Part shown: positions 41,836 through 51,129 of the stretch, in pieces
Numbering within the stretch: position 1 is the stretch's first letter
Layout of the letters: each line of letters begins with the position of its first letter
Assembly: GCF_009696485.1 (NCBI RefSeq)
Contig: NZ_VULY01000018.1
Coordinates: forward strand, 507,001 to 571,000
DNA length: 64,000 bases
Source: Suipraeoptans intestinalis
GTDB lineage: Bacteria; Bacillota; Clostridia; Lachnospirales; Lachnospiraceae
Direction of reading: 5' to 3'
Notes under the pieces: generated by a model
Told to the model about the DNA's origin: nothing
The model's input: only the letters and a program-made list of their open reading frames with translations
Database searches by the model: none
Made by a program: the position numbers and the translations under genes

Positions 41836-42219
41836 CTACTCCGTGATTTCTATCTGATTGCCTTCGATTGCCACGATGCAGCTTTCATAATATCCGTCTC
41901 CGGTTGTCCTTGGTCCGCTGATCACCTGAAAGCCTTCTTGCTGAAGTCTCGCTGTCAACGCATCCACCCCCTCTTTACTCCCTACAGAAAAGGCAAGATG
42001 TGCATAGCCTGTACGTGCTAACGGCTTTTCCAGATCCCACATCTTTGGCTTTTGCATGAGTTCCAGCCTTGCTCCCTCCTCAAAGGTTATAAAATAGGAG
42101 CGAAAACCCGTCGTTTTATTGTGATATCCTGCGTTGGCATGTCCTCCTAAATACTTGACAAAAAAGTCTTTCGCCCGCTCCAGGTCACTTATATACATGG
42201 CAATATGCTCGATCCTCAT
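41836..42219 (-). CDS. VOC-family (glyoxalase-like) protein
   Basis: 127 residues, one vicinal-oxygen-chelate domain of two beta-alpha-beta-beta-beta units: MRIEHIAMYISDLERAKDFF with the first metal-ligand His, TGYAHLAFSVGS with the second, and the ending IVAIEGNQIEITE with a Glu ligand. Similar to glyoxalase I or fosfomycin/bleomycin-type resistance relatives; substrate unknown. It is the right-most gene of the accessory block. Confidence 0.85.
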   Translation of the reverse strand: MRIEHIAMYISDLERAKDFFVKYLGGHANAGYHNKTTGFRSYFITFEEGARLELMQKPKMWDLEKPLARTGYAHLAFSVGSKEGVDALTARLQQEGFQVISGPRTTGDGYYESCIVAIEGNQIEITE

Positions 42220-42386
42220 GTTTCCTCCCTATGCTTCTTTTTAAAAAATTTTCAAGCTGTTTCTCTGCCTTCCTGTCGAAAGCAAGCCTCTCGATGCCCC
42301 TTTTCCCTTTTCCCTTTTTCCTTTTCCCTCTTTCCCATACCCTTGGAATTTTTAGACATCCTTTTTTCTGTTTTTTAAATTAGCTT

Positions 42387-42416
42387 ATTATACCATGGTT
42401 CCTACCTGATACACAA
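42387..42416 (-). promoter_or_regulatory. Candidate promoter for the VOC gene
   Basis: On the minus strand TATAAT (42387-42392) has an extended -10 TGG and a weak -35 TTGTGT (42411-42416) 18 bases upstream. The rest of 42220-42653 is T-rich plus the terminator below and holds no gene I can support. Confidence 0.5.
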
Positions 42417-42527
42417 AAGGATCTCTGGAAATTTTTGTGGAATTTTTTCTGAGTTTTTTCTCTGAACCTTTTCCCTTTGACGTTTTCTTCCAGGTCCTGC
42501 GTTCCCTCCGCTTCGCAACAAGGACAT

Positions 42528-42579
42528 AAAAAGCGGTGTCCCTACGCTTCCTTTACAGAAGCAAAAGATCACCGCTTTT
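42528..42579 (-). terminator. Terminator of the nucleoside operon
   Basis: AAAGCGGTG and CACCGCTTT arms (42530-42538 with 42570-42578) enclose an inner GCTTC/GAAGC hairpin and are flanked by T-runs on both strands. It lies about 75 bases after the pnp stop and probably ends the salvage operon. Confidence 0.7.
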
Positions 42580-42653
42580 ACGATTTCCTATTTTATTTCA
42601 TTGCCTGTAACAAGCCTTATAACGCCTGTGGAAAGTCTCTCCTTCTGAACCCT

Positions 42654-43466
42654 TTAGATTTCTTCCAACAGTTTTGTTACCAGCTTCTTAAAGTCCTTCG
42701 CCACTCTGTCTGCCGTCTCCTGCACTTCCTTATGATCCAGCTTTTGGGGAAGGATTCCGGCTGCCATGTTGGTGATGCAGGAAATCCCGCATACCTGCAG
42801 TCCCATATGTTTTGCTGCTACGGCCTCGCATGCAGTGCTCATTCCGACTGCGTCAGCTCCCAGGATCCTGCTCAGCTTCACCTCTGCCGGCGTTTCATAA
42901 GCCGGCCCTGTAAACTGCATATAGACACCTTCCTGAATGGCAACGTCACATTCCTTTGCCACCTTCCGGATCACTTCCTGCAGGTCCTTATCATAGACGT
43001 TGCTCATATCGGGAAATCTGGTCCCCAGCTCTTCCAGATTTTTTCCGATCAGAGGACTGGGCACGGCAAAGGCAATATGATCTGTCAGCATCATGAAATC
43101 TCCTGCCTGGAACGCAGTATTCACGCCGCCTGCCGCATTGGTCAGAACCAGTTTTTTGATGCCCAGAAGCCCCATCAGACGGGTGGGAAGCACCACTTCC
43201 TGCATGGTATACCCTTCATAAAAGTGTACCCTTCCCTGCATGGCAACGATAGGCGTCTTTCCTACATACCCAAATACAAACTGTCCCTTGTGTCCTGCCA
43301 CGGTAGATACCGGAAAGCCTTCGATCTCCTCGTAGGGCACCCGTTTTTCCACCTGGATCTCTTCTGCAAAATCTCCCAGACCGGATCCCAGGATGATCCC
43401 CACTTCCGGTACAAAATCCGTTTTTTCTCTTACGCTGCCAAGACAGCGCTGCAATCTCTCGTACAT
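42654..43466 (-). CDS. Purine-nucleoside phosphorylase
   Basis: Splits purine (deoxy)nucleosides with phosphate to base plus (deoxy)ribose-1-phosphate. 270 residues of the trimeric PNP/MTAP family: GIILGSGLGDFAE, VAGHKGQFVFGYV, MQGRVHFYEGYTMQEV, LTNAAGGVN, and MQFTGPAYETPAE followed by GADAVGMST. It is the last gene of the nucleoside operon. Confidence 0.94.
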   Translation of the reverse strand: MYERLQRCLGSVREKTDFVPEVGIILGSGLGDFAEEIQVEKRVPYEEIEGFPVSTVAGHKGQFVFGYVGKTPIVAMQGRVHFYEGYTMQEVVLPTRLMGLLGIKKLVLTNAAGGVNTAFQAGDFMMLTDHIAFAVPSPLIGKNLEELGTRFPDMSNVYDKDLQEVIRKVAKECDVAIQEGVYMQFTGPAYETPAEVKLSRILGADAVGMSTACEAVAAKHMGLQVCGISCITNMAAGILPQKLDHKEVQETADRVAKDFKKLVTKLLEEI

Positions 43467-43579
43467 TCTTTTTCCTCCTGTTCTGTCATGTATGATGATA
43501 TCTCTTACCCCTCATAAGAGATGCTGTAACCTTCTGCCCGCTCTTTCCCAGATACGGCGCAGCCCTCTCCCGGTTCTTT

Positions 43580-44329
43580 TCATTTGGACAGGAGATATTC
43601 ATCCGGCTCAATGATGCGGTCTACGATCTCCTTTAATTTCCTGTACTGCTCTTCTTCGATCACGATCTGATTTCCCACCTTCGTGACCAGTCCCTGCTCG
43701 CTGAATTTTTTCACGGAACGATTGATGGTTTTGACACAAAGCCCCGTCTCATCCGACAGCCCCTGACGTTCTCCCTTCATCCGCAGAACTCCGTCTTTTC
43801 CATACATTTCAAAGCGGCGCACCAGAAGCATGGCCAGACGATCCGACCCCTGCAAAAACAGAAAGGCTCTGCTGTCTCTTCCCTGCTGAAGCAGATATCC
43901 GCCCATAAGGCGCGCCTCTCTTTGCAGCGCGGACACATCCGATTTGATCCATTTTTCAAACTTTGCCACCGGAATCTTCAGGATGGTACAATCTGTCACC
44001 GTCTGCAGGGTGGTGCGGTACTTGTCCAAATCCAGCAGAACCTCCATCCCGCCCATGGCATAGACTCCTTCAAACCGCATAAAGTCAAACTGAATGCCAT
44101 AGAACCGGTAATCGGTAGCCTTGATGACGCCGTCACCGATCAGGTATACATAGTCCACCGGCGCTCCTTCCTGCACAAATATGGTCCCTCTTTTCATTTT
44201 GTCGATGATGATGAAAGATTCCAAAAGCCAGATAGGCGCCGTCTTAAAATACGTTTCAAACAATTCCCTTCTTTCCTCCGGAATCCGGCTAAGAAAAGGA
44301 ATCGCATGCTCCAAATAATTTTCCTTCAT
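43580..44329 (-). CDS. Crp/Fnr-family regulator
   Basis: 249 residues. The N-terminal cyclic-nucleotide-binding-like beta barrel (RGTIFVQEGAPVDYVYLIGD) is followed by a dimer helix and a winged helix-turn-helix (QGLSDETGLCVKTINRSVKK). No Cys cluster for an iron-sulfur centre and no clear cAMP phosphate-binding motif are seen, so the effector is unknown. ATG at 44329 (AGGTG upstream) is preferred over a GTG five codons earlier. It lies within the nucleoside operon and could regulate it. Confidence 0.88.
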   Translation of the reverse strand: MKENYLEHAIPFLSRIPEERRELFETYFKTAPIWLLESFIIIDKMKRGTIFVQEGAPVDYVYLIGDGVIKATDYRFYGIQFDFMRFEGVYAMGGMEVLLDLDKYRTTLQTVTDCTILKIPVAKFEKWIKSDVSALQREARLMGGYLLQQGRDSRAFLFLQGSDRLAMLLVRRFEMYGKDGVLRMKGERQGLSDETGLCVKTINRSVKKFSEQGLVTKVGNQIVIEEEQYRKLKEIVDRIIEPDEYLLSK

Positions 44330-44334
44330 GAAGA

Positions 44335-45303
44335 TCACCTGCACTTTTTCCAGAGTTCCTGTTTGACGAGATCGGAAGCAAATGCTGTTTCTATCGCATT
44401 CTGCGTCAGCTTCCTGATTTCCTCCTCCGTTACTCCATATGCCCCTGCAATATGAGCCATCTCTTCTTCTATACTGGTATTGCTGACTGTACGGTTATCT
44501 GTATTGACGGAAACCAGCAGATCGTTTGCCAAAAATTCCTGAATAGGGTAAAGCTCTCCCTCTTTCACCGCTTTTGTCTGCAGATTACTGGTGGGACAAA
44601 GCTCTACTCCCACCTGATTTCTTCTGCACAGCTCCATCGCCTGCTTCTGCCCGCGAAGAGCGATCCCGTGACCGATCCTTCTTGCTCCCAGTTCAATGGC
44701 TTCCGTTACATTTTCCACACTGCCGCATTCTCCCGCATGGATGGTAAAAGGCAGTCCCAGCTTTCGCGCCTGCAAAAACACCTCCCGAAACAGATGCATG
44801 GGATAGGCCGCCTCATTTCCCGCAAGATCCATGGCACACACCCCTTCTCCCAGAAATTCTCTGGCCGCCTCTGCCAGACGTAATCCATCTTCTACACTAT
44901 GGTGTCGCATGGCACATACGATCACGTTATAGTAAACGCCACATTCTTTCTTCCCTTCGGCAAGCCCCTCCAGCACGGCTTCTATCACTTTTTGCGCCGT
45001 CAGTCCCTTTGAAACGGACAGCAGCGGTGCAAACCGAACTTCGATGTAGTCGATATTTTCTTTCTTTGCGCCAAGGAGAAACTCTTTTCCTGCTTTTTTC
45101 AGATTCTCCTCTGTCTGCAGATACTGCAGGGGAAGATCAAACTTTTCCAGATATTCTGCAAGGCTTCTGCATGCTCTTCCCACCTGTATCTCACTGGTTT
45201 CTACACGTCTTCCCGTCACCTCTTCAAACCATTCCCTGCTGAGGGAACCGTCCAGATGACAGTGCAGATCTAATTTTGGAAGTCTGTTTTCTCTTGTACA
45301 CAT
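44335..45303 (-). CDS. add: Adenosine deaminase
   Basis: Zinc hydrolase converting (deoxy)adenosine to (deoxy)inosine. 322 residues from the ATG at 45303. Metal-binding LDLHCHLDGS, ALGLPFTIHAGE-like motif with the catalytic Glu (IHAGECGS), RRIGHGIAL and SVNTDNRTVSNTS are all present. The start overlaps the end of the yczE-like gene by 34 bases, which favours coupled translation. Confidence 0.94.
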   Translation of the reverse strand: MCTRENRLPKLDLHCHLDGSLSREWFEEVTGRRVETSEIQVGRACRSLAEYLEKFDLPLQYLQTEENLKKAGKEFLLGAKKENIDYIEVRFAPLLSVSKGLTAQKVIEAVLEGLAEGKKECGVYYNVIVCAMRHHSVEDGLRLAEAAREFLGEGVCAMDLAGNEAAYPMHLFREVFLQARKLGLPFTIHAGECGSVENVTEAIELGARRIGHGIALRGQKQAMELCRRNQVGVELCPTSNLQTKAVKEGELYPIQEFLANDLLVSVNTDNRTVSNTSIEEEMAHIAGAYGVTEEEIRKLTQNAIETAFASDLVKQELWKKCR

Positions 45304-45929
45304 ACACGAGCCCTCCCCTGACAAAACGGCTTCACCCATTCTGTGATCCTTTGGATCACCGGTCCTGCGGAAACTACGGTCAGCAGTGTCACCACTCCCA
45401 GTGTTCCCCCCAGTAAAAATCCGGCAATCATCATAATTCCGTCAAACAGCCACTTGGCCTTCTTAAACTCCCAGTGCAGCCTGTCCCGGATCACCAGTGC
45501 GATCCCCGTCATGGGATCTACCCCGATATTCACGGCAATATACAAAGCCACGCCCAGATACAGCAGCAGACACCCTGCCACGCTGGCCAGAATCCGGCAC
45601 CAGAGCGCATCTGCCACGAAAATTTTGGTATAAAAAAAGGAGCCTATATTGACACATGTTCCATATGGTATCAGATAAATCAGTGTCCCTATGTTTAAAT
45701 ACTCCCTGCCTAAAAACCACAATATGACCGCTAAGACCAGATTCACCAGGTTTGATGCCACACCCAGTTGTCCTCTGGTCAGTCCCAGGGCATTTCTTAT
45801 GCCGTCATAAAAAATGCCCACGGGATCATTTCCCAGTTGTGCCATGGCGTTGAATGCCACGCCGAATCCGATACAGCAGATTGCGGCGCAGGCAATCAAA
45901 CACCTTCTGGCGTCTATCTTGTTTTTCAT
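45270..45929 (-). CDS. YczE-like membrane protein
   Basis: 219 residues with about five membrane helices; family features are GFGVAFNAMAQLGNDPVGIF near the N-terminus and ALYIAVNIGVDPMTGIALVI. YczE/YitT-type proteins have no settled function. Here the position between the binding protein and adenosine deaminase genes suggests a role linked to nucleoside transport. ATG at 45929 lies 3 bases before the end of the bmp gene with only a weak ribosome binding site. Confidence 0.85.
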   Translation of the reverse strand: MKNKIDARRCLIACAAICCIGFGVAFNAMAQLGNDPVGIFYDGIRNALGLTRGQLGVASNLVNLVLAVILWFLGREYLNIGTLIYLIPYGTCVNIGSFFYTKIFVADALWCRILASVAGCLLLYLGVALYIAVNIGVDPMTGIALVIRDRLHWEFKKAKWLFDGIMMIAGFLLGGTLGVVTLLTVVSAGPVIQRITEWVKPFCQGRARVCVQEKTDFQN

Positions 45930-45931
45930 CA

Positions 45932-47038
45932 CTACTGGATGTTTTCAACCTTTACGATTTCTGTTGCAATGCCGGAAGCATCCTCTGCGACATCATCCTT
46001 TTGAACGGTAATGCTTCCATCTTTCAGTTTTCCAAAGATCTCATCATAGTCTTTCTGTGTGAAGTTTTTGAATCTGTTGGTTTCCATTGCCAGCCCTACG
46101 CCATCTTCTGCTGCCGTAAAGGTCAGTGTCTTTCCGCCTTCAAACTTCTTGTCATAGAAGGAAGCGATCGCATCGTATACGGAGATGCCAAGTCCCTTCA
46201 TAGCAGAGGTGATAACGGTATCAGACTCACCGGACTGATCTACGTCTACACCGATCACAGTAGTTCCTTCTCCCTCTGCTGCTGCCATAACAGAGTTTCC
46301 TACTGCGCCGCCGCATGCGAAGATACACTCAACTCCTTCTGTATACCAGGATTTTGCCAGTGTCTGGTTTTCCGGAGAAGCCTCAAAGTTTCCTACATAG
46401 GTGTATTTGATGGATACGTCCCCTGCGTTTAAGCCCAGCTCTTTTGCTGCTGCGTCTGCTCCCTGGATATATCCGTAGCCATAACGGATTACGGCCGGCA
46501 CTGCAATACCTCCCATAAATCCAAGCTTCTTGTATCCTTCTTTTACTGCTGCATAGCCTGCCAGATAGCCTGCCTGCTCCTCGGCATAGTAGATTGCCAG
46601 TGTGTTGTCTGCGATATCCACTTTTCCGTCTGCATCCTTTGGCTCTGCATCGATCAGGATAAAGCTGACATCCGGATATTTGCTCTGTGCTTCGTGGATC
46701 GGTCCTTCAAACAAGAATCCCGGAGTTACCACCAGCTTTGCGCCGCCCTTTACTGCCAGGTCGATGGCTGCCAGACACGCCTCATCAGATTTTTCTTCCG
46801 GCTTGTAGTATTTGTGGGAAATGTTGTTTTCTTTTGCATACTTCTCCAATCCTTCCCAGGATCCCTGGTTAAAGGATTTGTCGTCGATGGTTCCTACGTC
46901 GGTGATGAGCGCCAGTTCATAGCCCTCTCCCTTTTTCTTGTCTCCGTCGTCCGATGCCGCTTTTTTGCTAACGCATCCCGCTACCAGACCTACGGTCATT
47001 GCTGCCACTAAGAACAGACTCACTACTCTTTTTTTCAT
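45932..47038 (-). CDS. BMP-family nucleoside-binding lipoprotein
   Basis: Substrate-binding component of a PnrA/BmpA-type nucleoside ABC transporter. 368 residues; lipoprotein signal ending at the Cys of GLVAGC, then LITDVGTIDDKSFNQGSWEG, LVVTPGFLFEGP, GFMGGIAVPAVIRYGYGYIQ and ACGGAVGNSVMAAAE, typical for purine/pyrimidine nucleoside binding. The transporter ATPase and permeases are three to five genes upstream in the operon. Confidence 0.94.
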   Translation of the reverse strand: MKKRVVSLFLVAAMTVGLVAGCVSKKAASDDGDKKKGEGYELALITDVGTIDDKSFNQGSWEGLEKYAKENNISHKYYKPEEKSDEACLAAIDLAVKGGAKLVVTPGFLFEGPIHEAQSKYPDVSFILIDAEPKDADGKVDIADNTLAIYYAEEQAGYLAGYAAVKEGYKKLGFMGGIAVPAVIRYGYGYIQGADAAAKELGLNAGDVSIKYTYVGNFEASPENQTLAKSWYTEGVECIFACGGAVGNSVMAAAEGEGTTVIGVDVDQSGESDTVITSAMKGLGISVYDAIASFYDKKFEGGKTLTFTAAEDGVGLAMETNRFKNFTQKDYDEIFGKLKDGSITVQKDDVAEDASGIATEIVKVENIQ

Positions 47039-47060
47039 ACTTTTCCTCCTTTTGTACCTC

Positions 47061-47726
47061 TTAGTACCCTTTTGTTCCTTCGCCTTTGATAAATGAAACA
47101 GCCGAACTGGTCCCGATCCGGTCGCATCCCGCCTGAATGAACGCCTCCATATCCTCCACGCTCTTCACGCCGCCTGCTGCTTTCATTTTCACCTGGCTAC
47201 CTATATGCGATTTAAACAACAATATATCTTCCATTGTTGCACCGCCCGTTCCAAATCCGGTAGAAGTTTTGATGTAGTCTCCTCCGGCTTCTGTCACAGC
47301 CTTGCACATTGCGATCTTTTCTGCTTCCGTCAGATAGCAGGTCTCGATGATCACCTTCAGAATATGATCTCCCGCCGCCTGTTTCAGTGCTCTGATTTCA
47401 TCTGTGACATACGAAATGTTTCCGTTTTTTACTTCTGCAATATTGATCACCATATCGATCTCTGACGCTCCGTCTGCGATGGCCTGCTTTACTTCCTCCA
47501 CCTTTGCTGCCGTGCAGCTGTATCCCAGCGGGAAGCCTACCACCGTACAGATATTGATCTGATCCCCGTAAGTCTCGTGGATCCTTTTGATGTAAGACGG
47601 AGGCACACACACGGAAGCCGTCCCGTACTCTATCGCTTCTTTGCAGAGGGTATCAATATCCTCCCAGGAAGCAAATGCTTTCAACTGTGTGTGATCCACA
47701 TGGCTTAACAATTCTTTTCTGTCCAT
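47061..47726 (-). CDS. deoC: Deoxyribose-phosphate aldolase
   Basis: Cleaves 2-deoxyribose-5-phosphate to glyceraldehyde-3-phosphate and acetaldehyde. 221 residues, class I aldolase barrel: HVDHTQLKAFASWEDI, ICTVVGFPLGY, EIDMVINI, KVIIETCYL with a catalytic Lys, and GGDYIKTSTGFGTGG with the Schiff-base Lys. It links the operon to glycolysis. Confidence 0.95.
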   Translation of the reverse strand: MDRKELLSHVDHTQLKAFASWEDIDTLCKEAIEYGTASVCVPPSYIKRIHETYGDQINICTVVGFPLGYSCTAAKVEEVKQAIADGASEIDMVINIAEVKNGNISYVTDEIRALKQAAGDHILKVIIETCYLTEAEKIAMCKAVTEAGGDYIKTSTGFGTGGATMEDILLFKSHIGSQVKMKAAGGVKSVEDMEAFIQAGCDRIGTSSAVSFIKGEGTKGY

Positions 47727-47740
47727 TTTTCTCTCCTTTT

Positions 47741-49063
47741 TTAAAACCTCTCAACTGCTTCTTTCGTCACTCTGGCGTAGATCAGCGGCTCTTTCTTCGG
47801 AGCCTCTACCTGTATCCTGACGGAGCTGACATACTTCTTTTGTGCCTGTTCCAAAAGGCTGGAATCGGAAGTATAAAGCACTGCGATCACATCCTCCTTG
47901 GTCACATAATCTCCCACCTTACGCTTCAGAACGATCCCCGCTGCCGGATCAATGGCGCTGTCTTTGGTCTGACGGCCTGCGCCCAGCATGGAGGAAGCGA
48001 TCCCGCATCCCTCTGTATCCATCGCTCCGATGTATCCTTCTTTTTCTGCAAATACCTGCATACTGTAGGGCGCCTTTGCAAAACGGGACGGATCCAGGAT
48101 CACAGAAGCGTCGCCGCCCTGGGCCTCCACCATGGCCGCCAGTCTTTCCAGGGCGCTTCCGTCCTCAATCTTTGCTTTGGCAAGAGCCATACATTCTTCT
48201 ATGGTTCCCTTCCCTGCCAAATATAACATATTTCCTGCCAGATGAATACACACTTCCGTCAGATCCGCGGGCCCGTTGCCTTTTAGGGTCTCCACCGCTT
48301 CCATGACCTCCAGGCTGTTCCCGATATTGTTTCCAAGAGGGATATCCATGTCTGTGATCAAAGCTGCCGTCTTTCGTCCGGCATTTTCTCCGATACTTAC
48401 CATTTCCTTCGCCAGAGCAATGGAATCCTCCAGCGTCTTCATAAACGCTCCGCTTCCCGTCTTGACGTCCAGCAGGATGGCGTCACTTCCTGCCGCCAGC
48501 TTTTTACTCATGATAGAAACTGCGATCAAAGGAATACTGTCTACCGTAGCCGTCACGTCCCGAAGGGCGTATAGCTTCTTATCCGCCGGCGCCAGATTGC
48601 CGGTCTGTCCGATGATGCTAAGTCCGGTTTGGTTGACCACTCGGAAAAACTCTTCTCTGCTCAGATCGGTGCGCATTCCGGGAATGGCCTCCATCTTATC
48701 CACGGTACCGCCGGTATGCCCCAGCCCTCTTCCTGACATCTTTGCCACCTTTACACCGCAGGCTGCCACAATGGGTCCGATGATGAGGCTGGTCTTGTCG
48801 CCCACGCCTCCCGTAGAGTGCTTATCTACCTTGATCCCTGCAATAGCGGACAGATCCACCATGTCTCCCGAATGTGCTACCGCCTCCGTCATGGCAACCG
48901 TCTCTTCCTCCGTCATTCCCTGAAAATAGACAGCCATCAAAAACGCAGACATCTGATAATCCGGAATTTCTCCTGCCACATACCCTGAGATCACTTCCCG
49001 AATCTCTTCTTCCGTCAGGACACCTCCGTTTCTCTTTTTCATGATCACATCATACATTCTCAT
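47741..49063 (-). CDS. pdp: Pyrimidine-nucleoside phosphorylase
   Basis: Phosphorolysis of uridine, deoxyuridine and thymidine. 440 residues from the ATG at 49063 (AAAGGAG upstream; a frame 12 codons longer overlaps the permease gene). It has the helical domain with MRMYDVIMKKRNGG, the glycosyltransferase-type KHSTGGVGDKTSLIIGPIVA, MSGRGLGHTGGTVDKMEAIP and the C-terminal lipoyl-like barrel domain. It could equally be named deoA; Firmicute enzymes usually accept uridine as well. Confidence 0.94.
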   Translation of the reverse strand: MRMYDVIMKKRNGGVLTEEEIREVISGYVAGEIPDYQMSAFLMAVYFQGMTEEETVAMTEAVAHSGDMVDLSAIAGIKVDKHSTGGVGDKTSLIIGPIVAACGVKVAKMSGRGLGHTGGTVDKMEAIPGMRTDLSREEFFRVVNQTGLSIIGQTGNLAPADKKLYALRDVTATVDSIPLIAVSIMSKKLAAGSDAILLDVKTGSGAFMKTLEDSIALAKEMVSIGENAGRKTAALITDMDIPLGNNIGNSLEVMEAVETLKGNGPADLTEVCIHLAGNMLYLAGKGTIEECMALAKAKIEDGSALERLAAMVEAQGGDASVILDPSRFAKAPYSMQVFAEKEGYIGAMDTEGCGIASSMLGAGRQTKDSAIDPAAGIVLKRKVGDYVTKEDVIAVLYTSDSSLLEQAQKKYVSSVRIQVEAPKKEPLIYARVTKEAVERF

Positions 49064-49079
49064 TATTTTCGTCTCTCCT

Positions 49080-50033
49080 TTATCTGCTTCCCTTATCATA
49101 CGGAATACCCACTGCCTTCGGCGCCTGGGAATTCTTGGATGTAAATGCCAGCACCACTAAGGTGGCGATGTAAGGGAACATTTTGTAAAACTCATTGGGA
49201 AGAGGAAGCCCCTTCAACATAGGAATCGCTGAATAAGCGCTCGCCAGCGTTTTCATTACCGCAAAGAAAAATGCCGCATAGAAAATCTTCTTGCTCCTCC
49301 ACTGTCCAAAGATCAACACGGCAAGAGCCAGGAATCCGTACCCCGCCACGCTGGCGTTAAATACGGTAGAGGTGGGGATGATAAACACCAGTCCTCCGAT
49401 TCCGGCCATCACTCCCGAGATGAAGACTCCCGCATACCGGATCTTATAAACGTTGACTCCCACCGAGTCCGCCGCGCTGGGATGTTCCCCGCAGGCTCTC
49501 AGGCGAAGTCCAAATTTGGTCTTTTGGATCACAAAGGCCGCTACTGCAAAAATAACCAGCCCGATATAGGTCGTAATATAGGATTTCTGGAAAAGCATGG
49601 GCCCGATCACCGGGATCTTTCCCAAAACAGGCACACTGTCGATCCGGAAGGTGTTGCTGAAGGGAATCTGCTGTACACCCAGGATCATCCTGGCCACCAG
49701 TACGGCAAAGGCCGGTGCGAACATATTCAGCGCCGTACCGCTGATGGTCTGATCCGCCTTCATGTTTACCGCTGCAAACGCATGCAGCAGGGAGAAAACG
49801 CCTCCCACCAGTCCCGCTACCAGAATCGCCAATATCAGCAGAGCCTGTCCGGTGATCTGATGCTGGAACAAATGGATAAATACCGTTCCTACTAAAGCCC
49901 CCATGATCATGATTCCTTCCAGAGCAATATTGACAACTCCGCTTCGCTCAGAATACATGCCTCCCACTGCCACGATCAGAAGTGGAATGGCAAAAAACAT
50001 AGTCTGCTGCATGATAAAATACAAAATACTCAT
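49080..50033 (-). CDS. Nucleoside ABC transporter permease 2
   Basis: Inner membrane component, 317 residues with about eight to nine helices, of the BPD_transp_2 (LivH/RbsC) type: VGGMYSERSGVVNIALEGIM, then LRACGEHPSAADSVGVNVYK, the EAA-like loop. It starts two bases from the end of permease 1, indicating a heterodimeric channel with it. Confidence 0.93.
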   Translation of the reverse strand: MSILYFIMQQTMFFAIPLLIVAVGGMYSERSGVVNIALEGIMIMGALVGTVFIHLFQHQITGQALLILAILVAGLVGGVFSLLHAFAAVNMKADQTISGTALNMFAPAFAVLVARMILGVQQIPFSNTFRIDSVPVLGKIPVIGPMLFQKSYITTYIGLVIFAVAAFVIQKTKFGLRLRACGEHPSAADSVGVNVYKIRYAGVFISGVMAGIGGLVFIIPTSTVFNASVAGYGFLALAVLIFGQWRSKKIFYAAFFFAVMKTLASAYSAIPMLKGLPLPNEFYKMFPYIATLVVLAFTSKNSQAPKAVGIPYDKGSR

Positions 50034-50034
50034 T

Positions 50035-51129
50035 TTACGATTCCTCCTTCTTTGATTTTTTCATCCGTCTGCTGTGGATCAGGTTCTGGATCAAAAGTGC
50101 AAACGCTCCGCAGTAGATGATGGCAGAGATAATAATGTCAATGACCTCTGGCACGAAGTCAAACAGCTGCATGTTGGATCCGCCCACGGTCAGGTGGCCG
50201 ATGAACAGACCGGCAAACAGGATCCCTACCGGATTGGACTGTCCCAGAAGTGCCACGCAGATTCCGGAAAAGCCTTCCGGTGCGATAATATCCAGTACCT
50301 GCAGATATTTTCCCGTATTGGACAGGTACAAAAGAGCTCCTCCCATACCGGACAGGGCTCCGGCAATGATCATGGACATCACAATATTTCTCTTGGCGCT
50401 GATTCCTGCGTATTTGCAGGCATTGCTGTTTTTTCCACAGGCCTTCAGCTCATAGCCGAACACTGTCTTGTTCAAAATGATATGTACAAGGATCACACAG
50501 CCGATCACCAGAAGGATCCCCACATTTAGTTTTGTCCCGGCAAACAGCTGATCCAGCCCTGCCGTAGGAAGGTTGGCGCCCTTTGCAACCGGAAGAGACT
50601 GGTTTTTGATCTGATCATAGATGGTCTTTGCGATCAGAAAGTTCACCAGATACATTCCGATATAATTCATCATGATAGAAGAAATTACTTCGTTTACATT
50701 ACGGTAAGCCTTTAATACTCCCGGCACCATTCCCCACAAAGCACCTGCCAGGGTCGCTCCCAAAATGCAGACCAGACAGTGGATCCCCGCCGGCAGGAAG
50801 GTACATTTTACACCGATAAATACTGCCACAAACGCCCCCGCCGTAAACTGTCCGGAAGCTCCGATATTAAACAGTCCTGTCTGGAAAGCAAATCCCACCG
50901 ACAGTCCTGTCATGATGATGGGAATCGAATAATACAGCATCATTCCGATCCCTGTGATCCCATCTGTAAAAGATCCCTGGATGATCATCATAAAACCGCC
51001 GTAAGCCTGGGACGGATTGCTGACGATCAGGATCAACAGTCCAAACAAAAGACCAAATATAATGGCAAGGATGGAAGAACTCAGACGAACGGCTCCTTCT
51101 CCCTGCATCCACTTACTTTTTCGCTTCAT
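50035..51129 (-). CDS. Nucleoside ABC transporter permease 1
   Basis: 364 residues with about nine to ten helices, BPD_transp_2 family. The loop ELKACGKNSNACKYAGISAK is the ATPase-contact segment; GLFNIGASGQFTAGAFVA is typical of the NupP/BmpC-type permeases. It overlaps the ATPase gene by 17 bases. Confidence 0.93.
   Translation of the reverse strand: MKRKSKWMQGEGAVRLSSSILAIIFGLLFGLLILIVSNPSQAYGGFMMIIQGSFTDGITGIGMMLYYSIPIIMTGLSVGFAFQTGLFNIGASGQFTAGAFVAVFIGVKCTFLPAGIHCLVCILGATLAGALWGMVPGVLKAYRNVNEVISSIMMNYIGMYLVNFLIAKTIYDQIKNQSLPVAKGANLPTAGLDQLFAGTKLNVGILLVIGCVILVHIILNKTVFGYELKACGKNSNACKYAGISAKRNIVMSMIIAGALSGMGGALLYLSNTGKYLQVLDIIAPEGFSGICVALLGQSNPVGILFAGLFIGHLTVGGSNMQLFDFVPEVIDIIISAIIYCGAFALLIQNLIHSRRMKKSKKEES

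Noticed and set aside
27781..42219. True integron with attC sites
   Set aside because: The recurrent motif lacks a GTTRRRY-type core and no integron integrase is in the window, so only a cassette-like analogy is claimed.
42477..43517. 346-codon plus-strand frame over the purine-nucleoside phosphorylase gene
   Set aside because: Antisense of a well-recognised enzyme; starts inside the terminator region.
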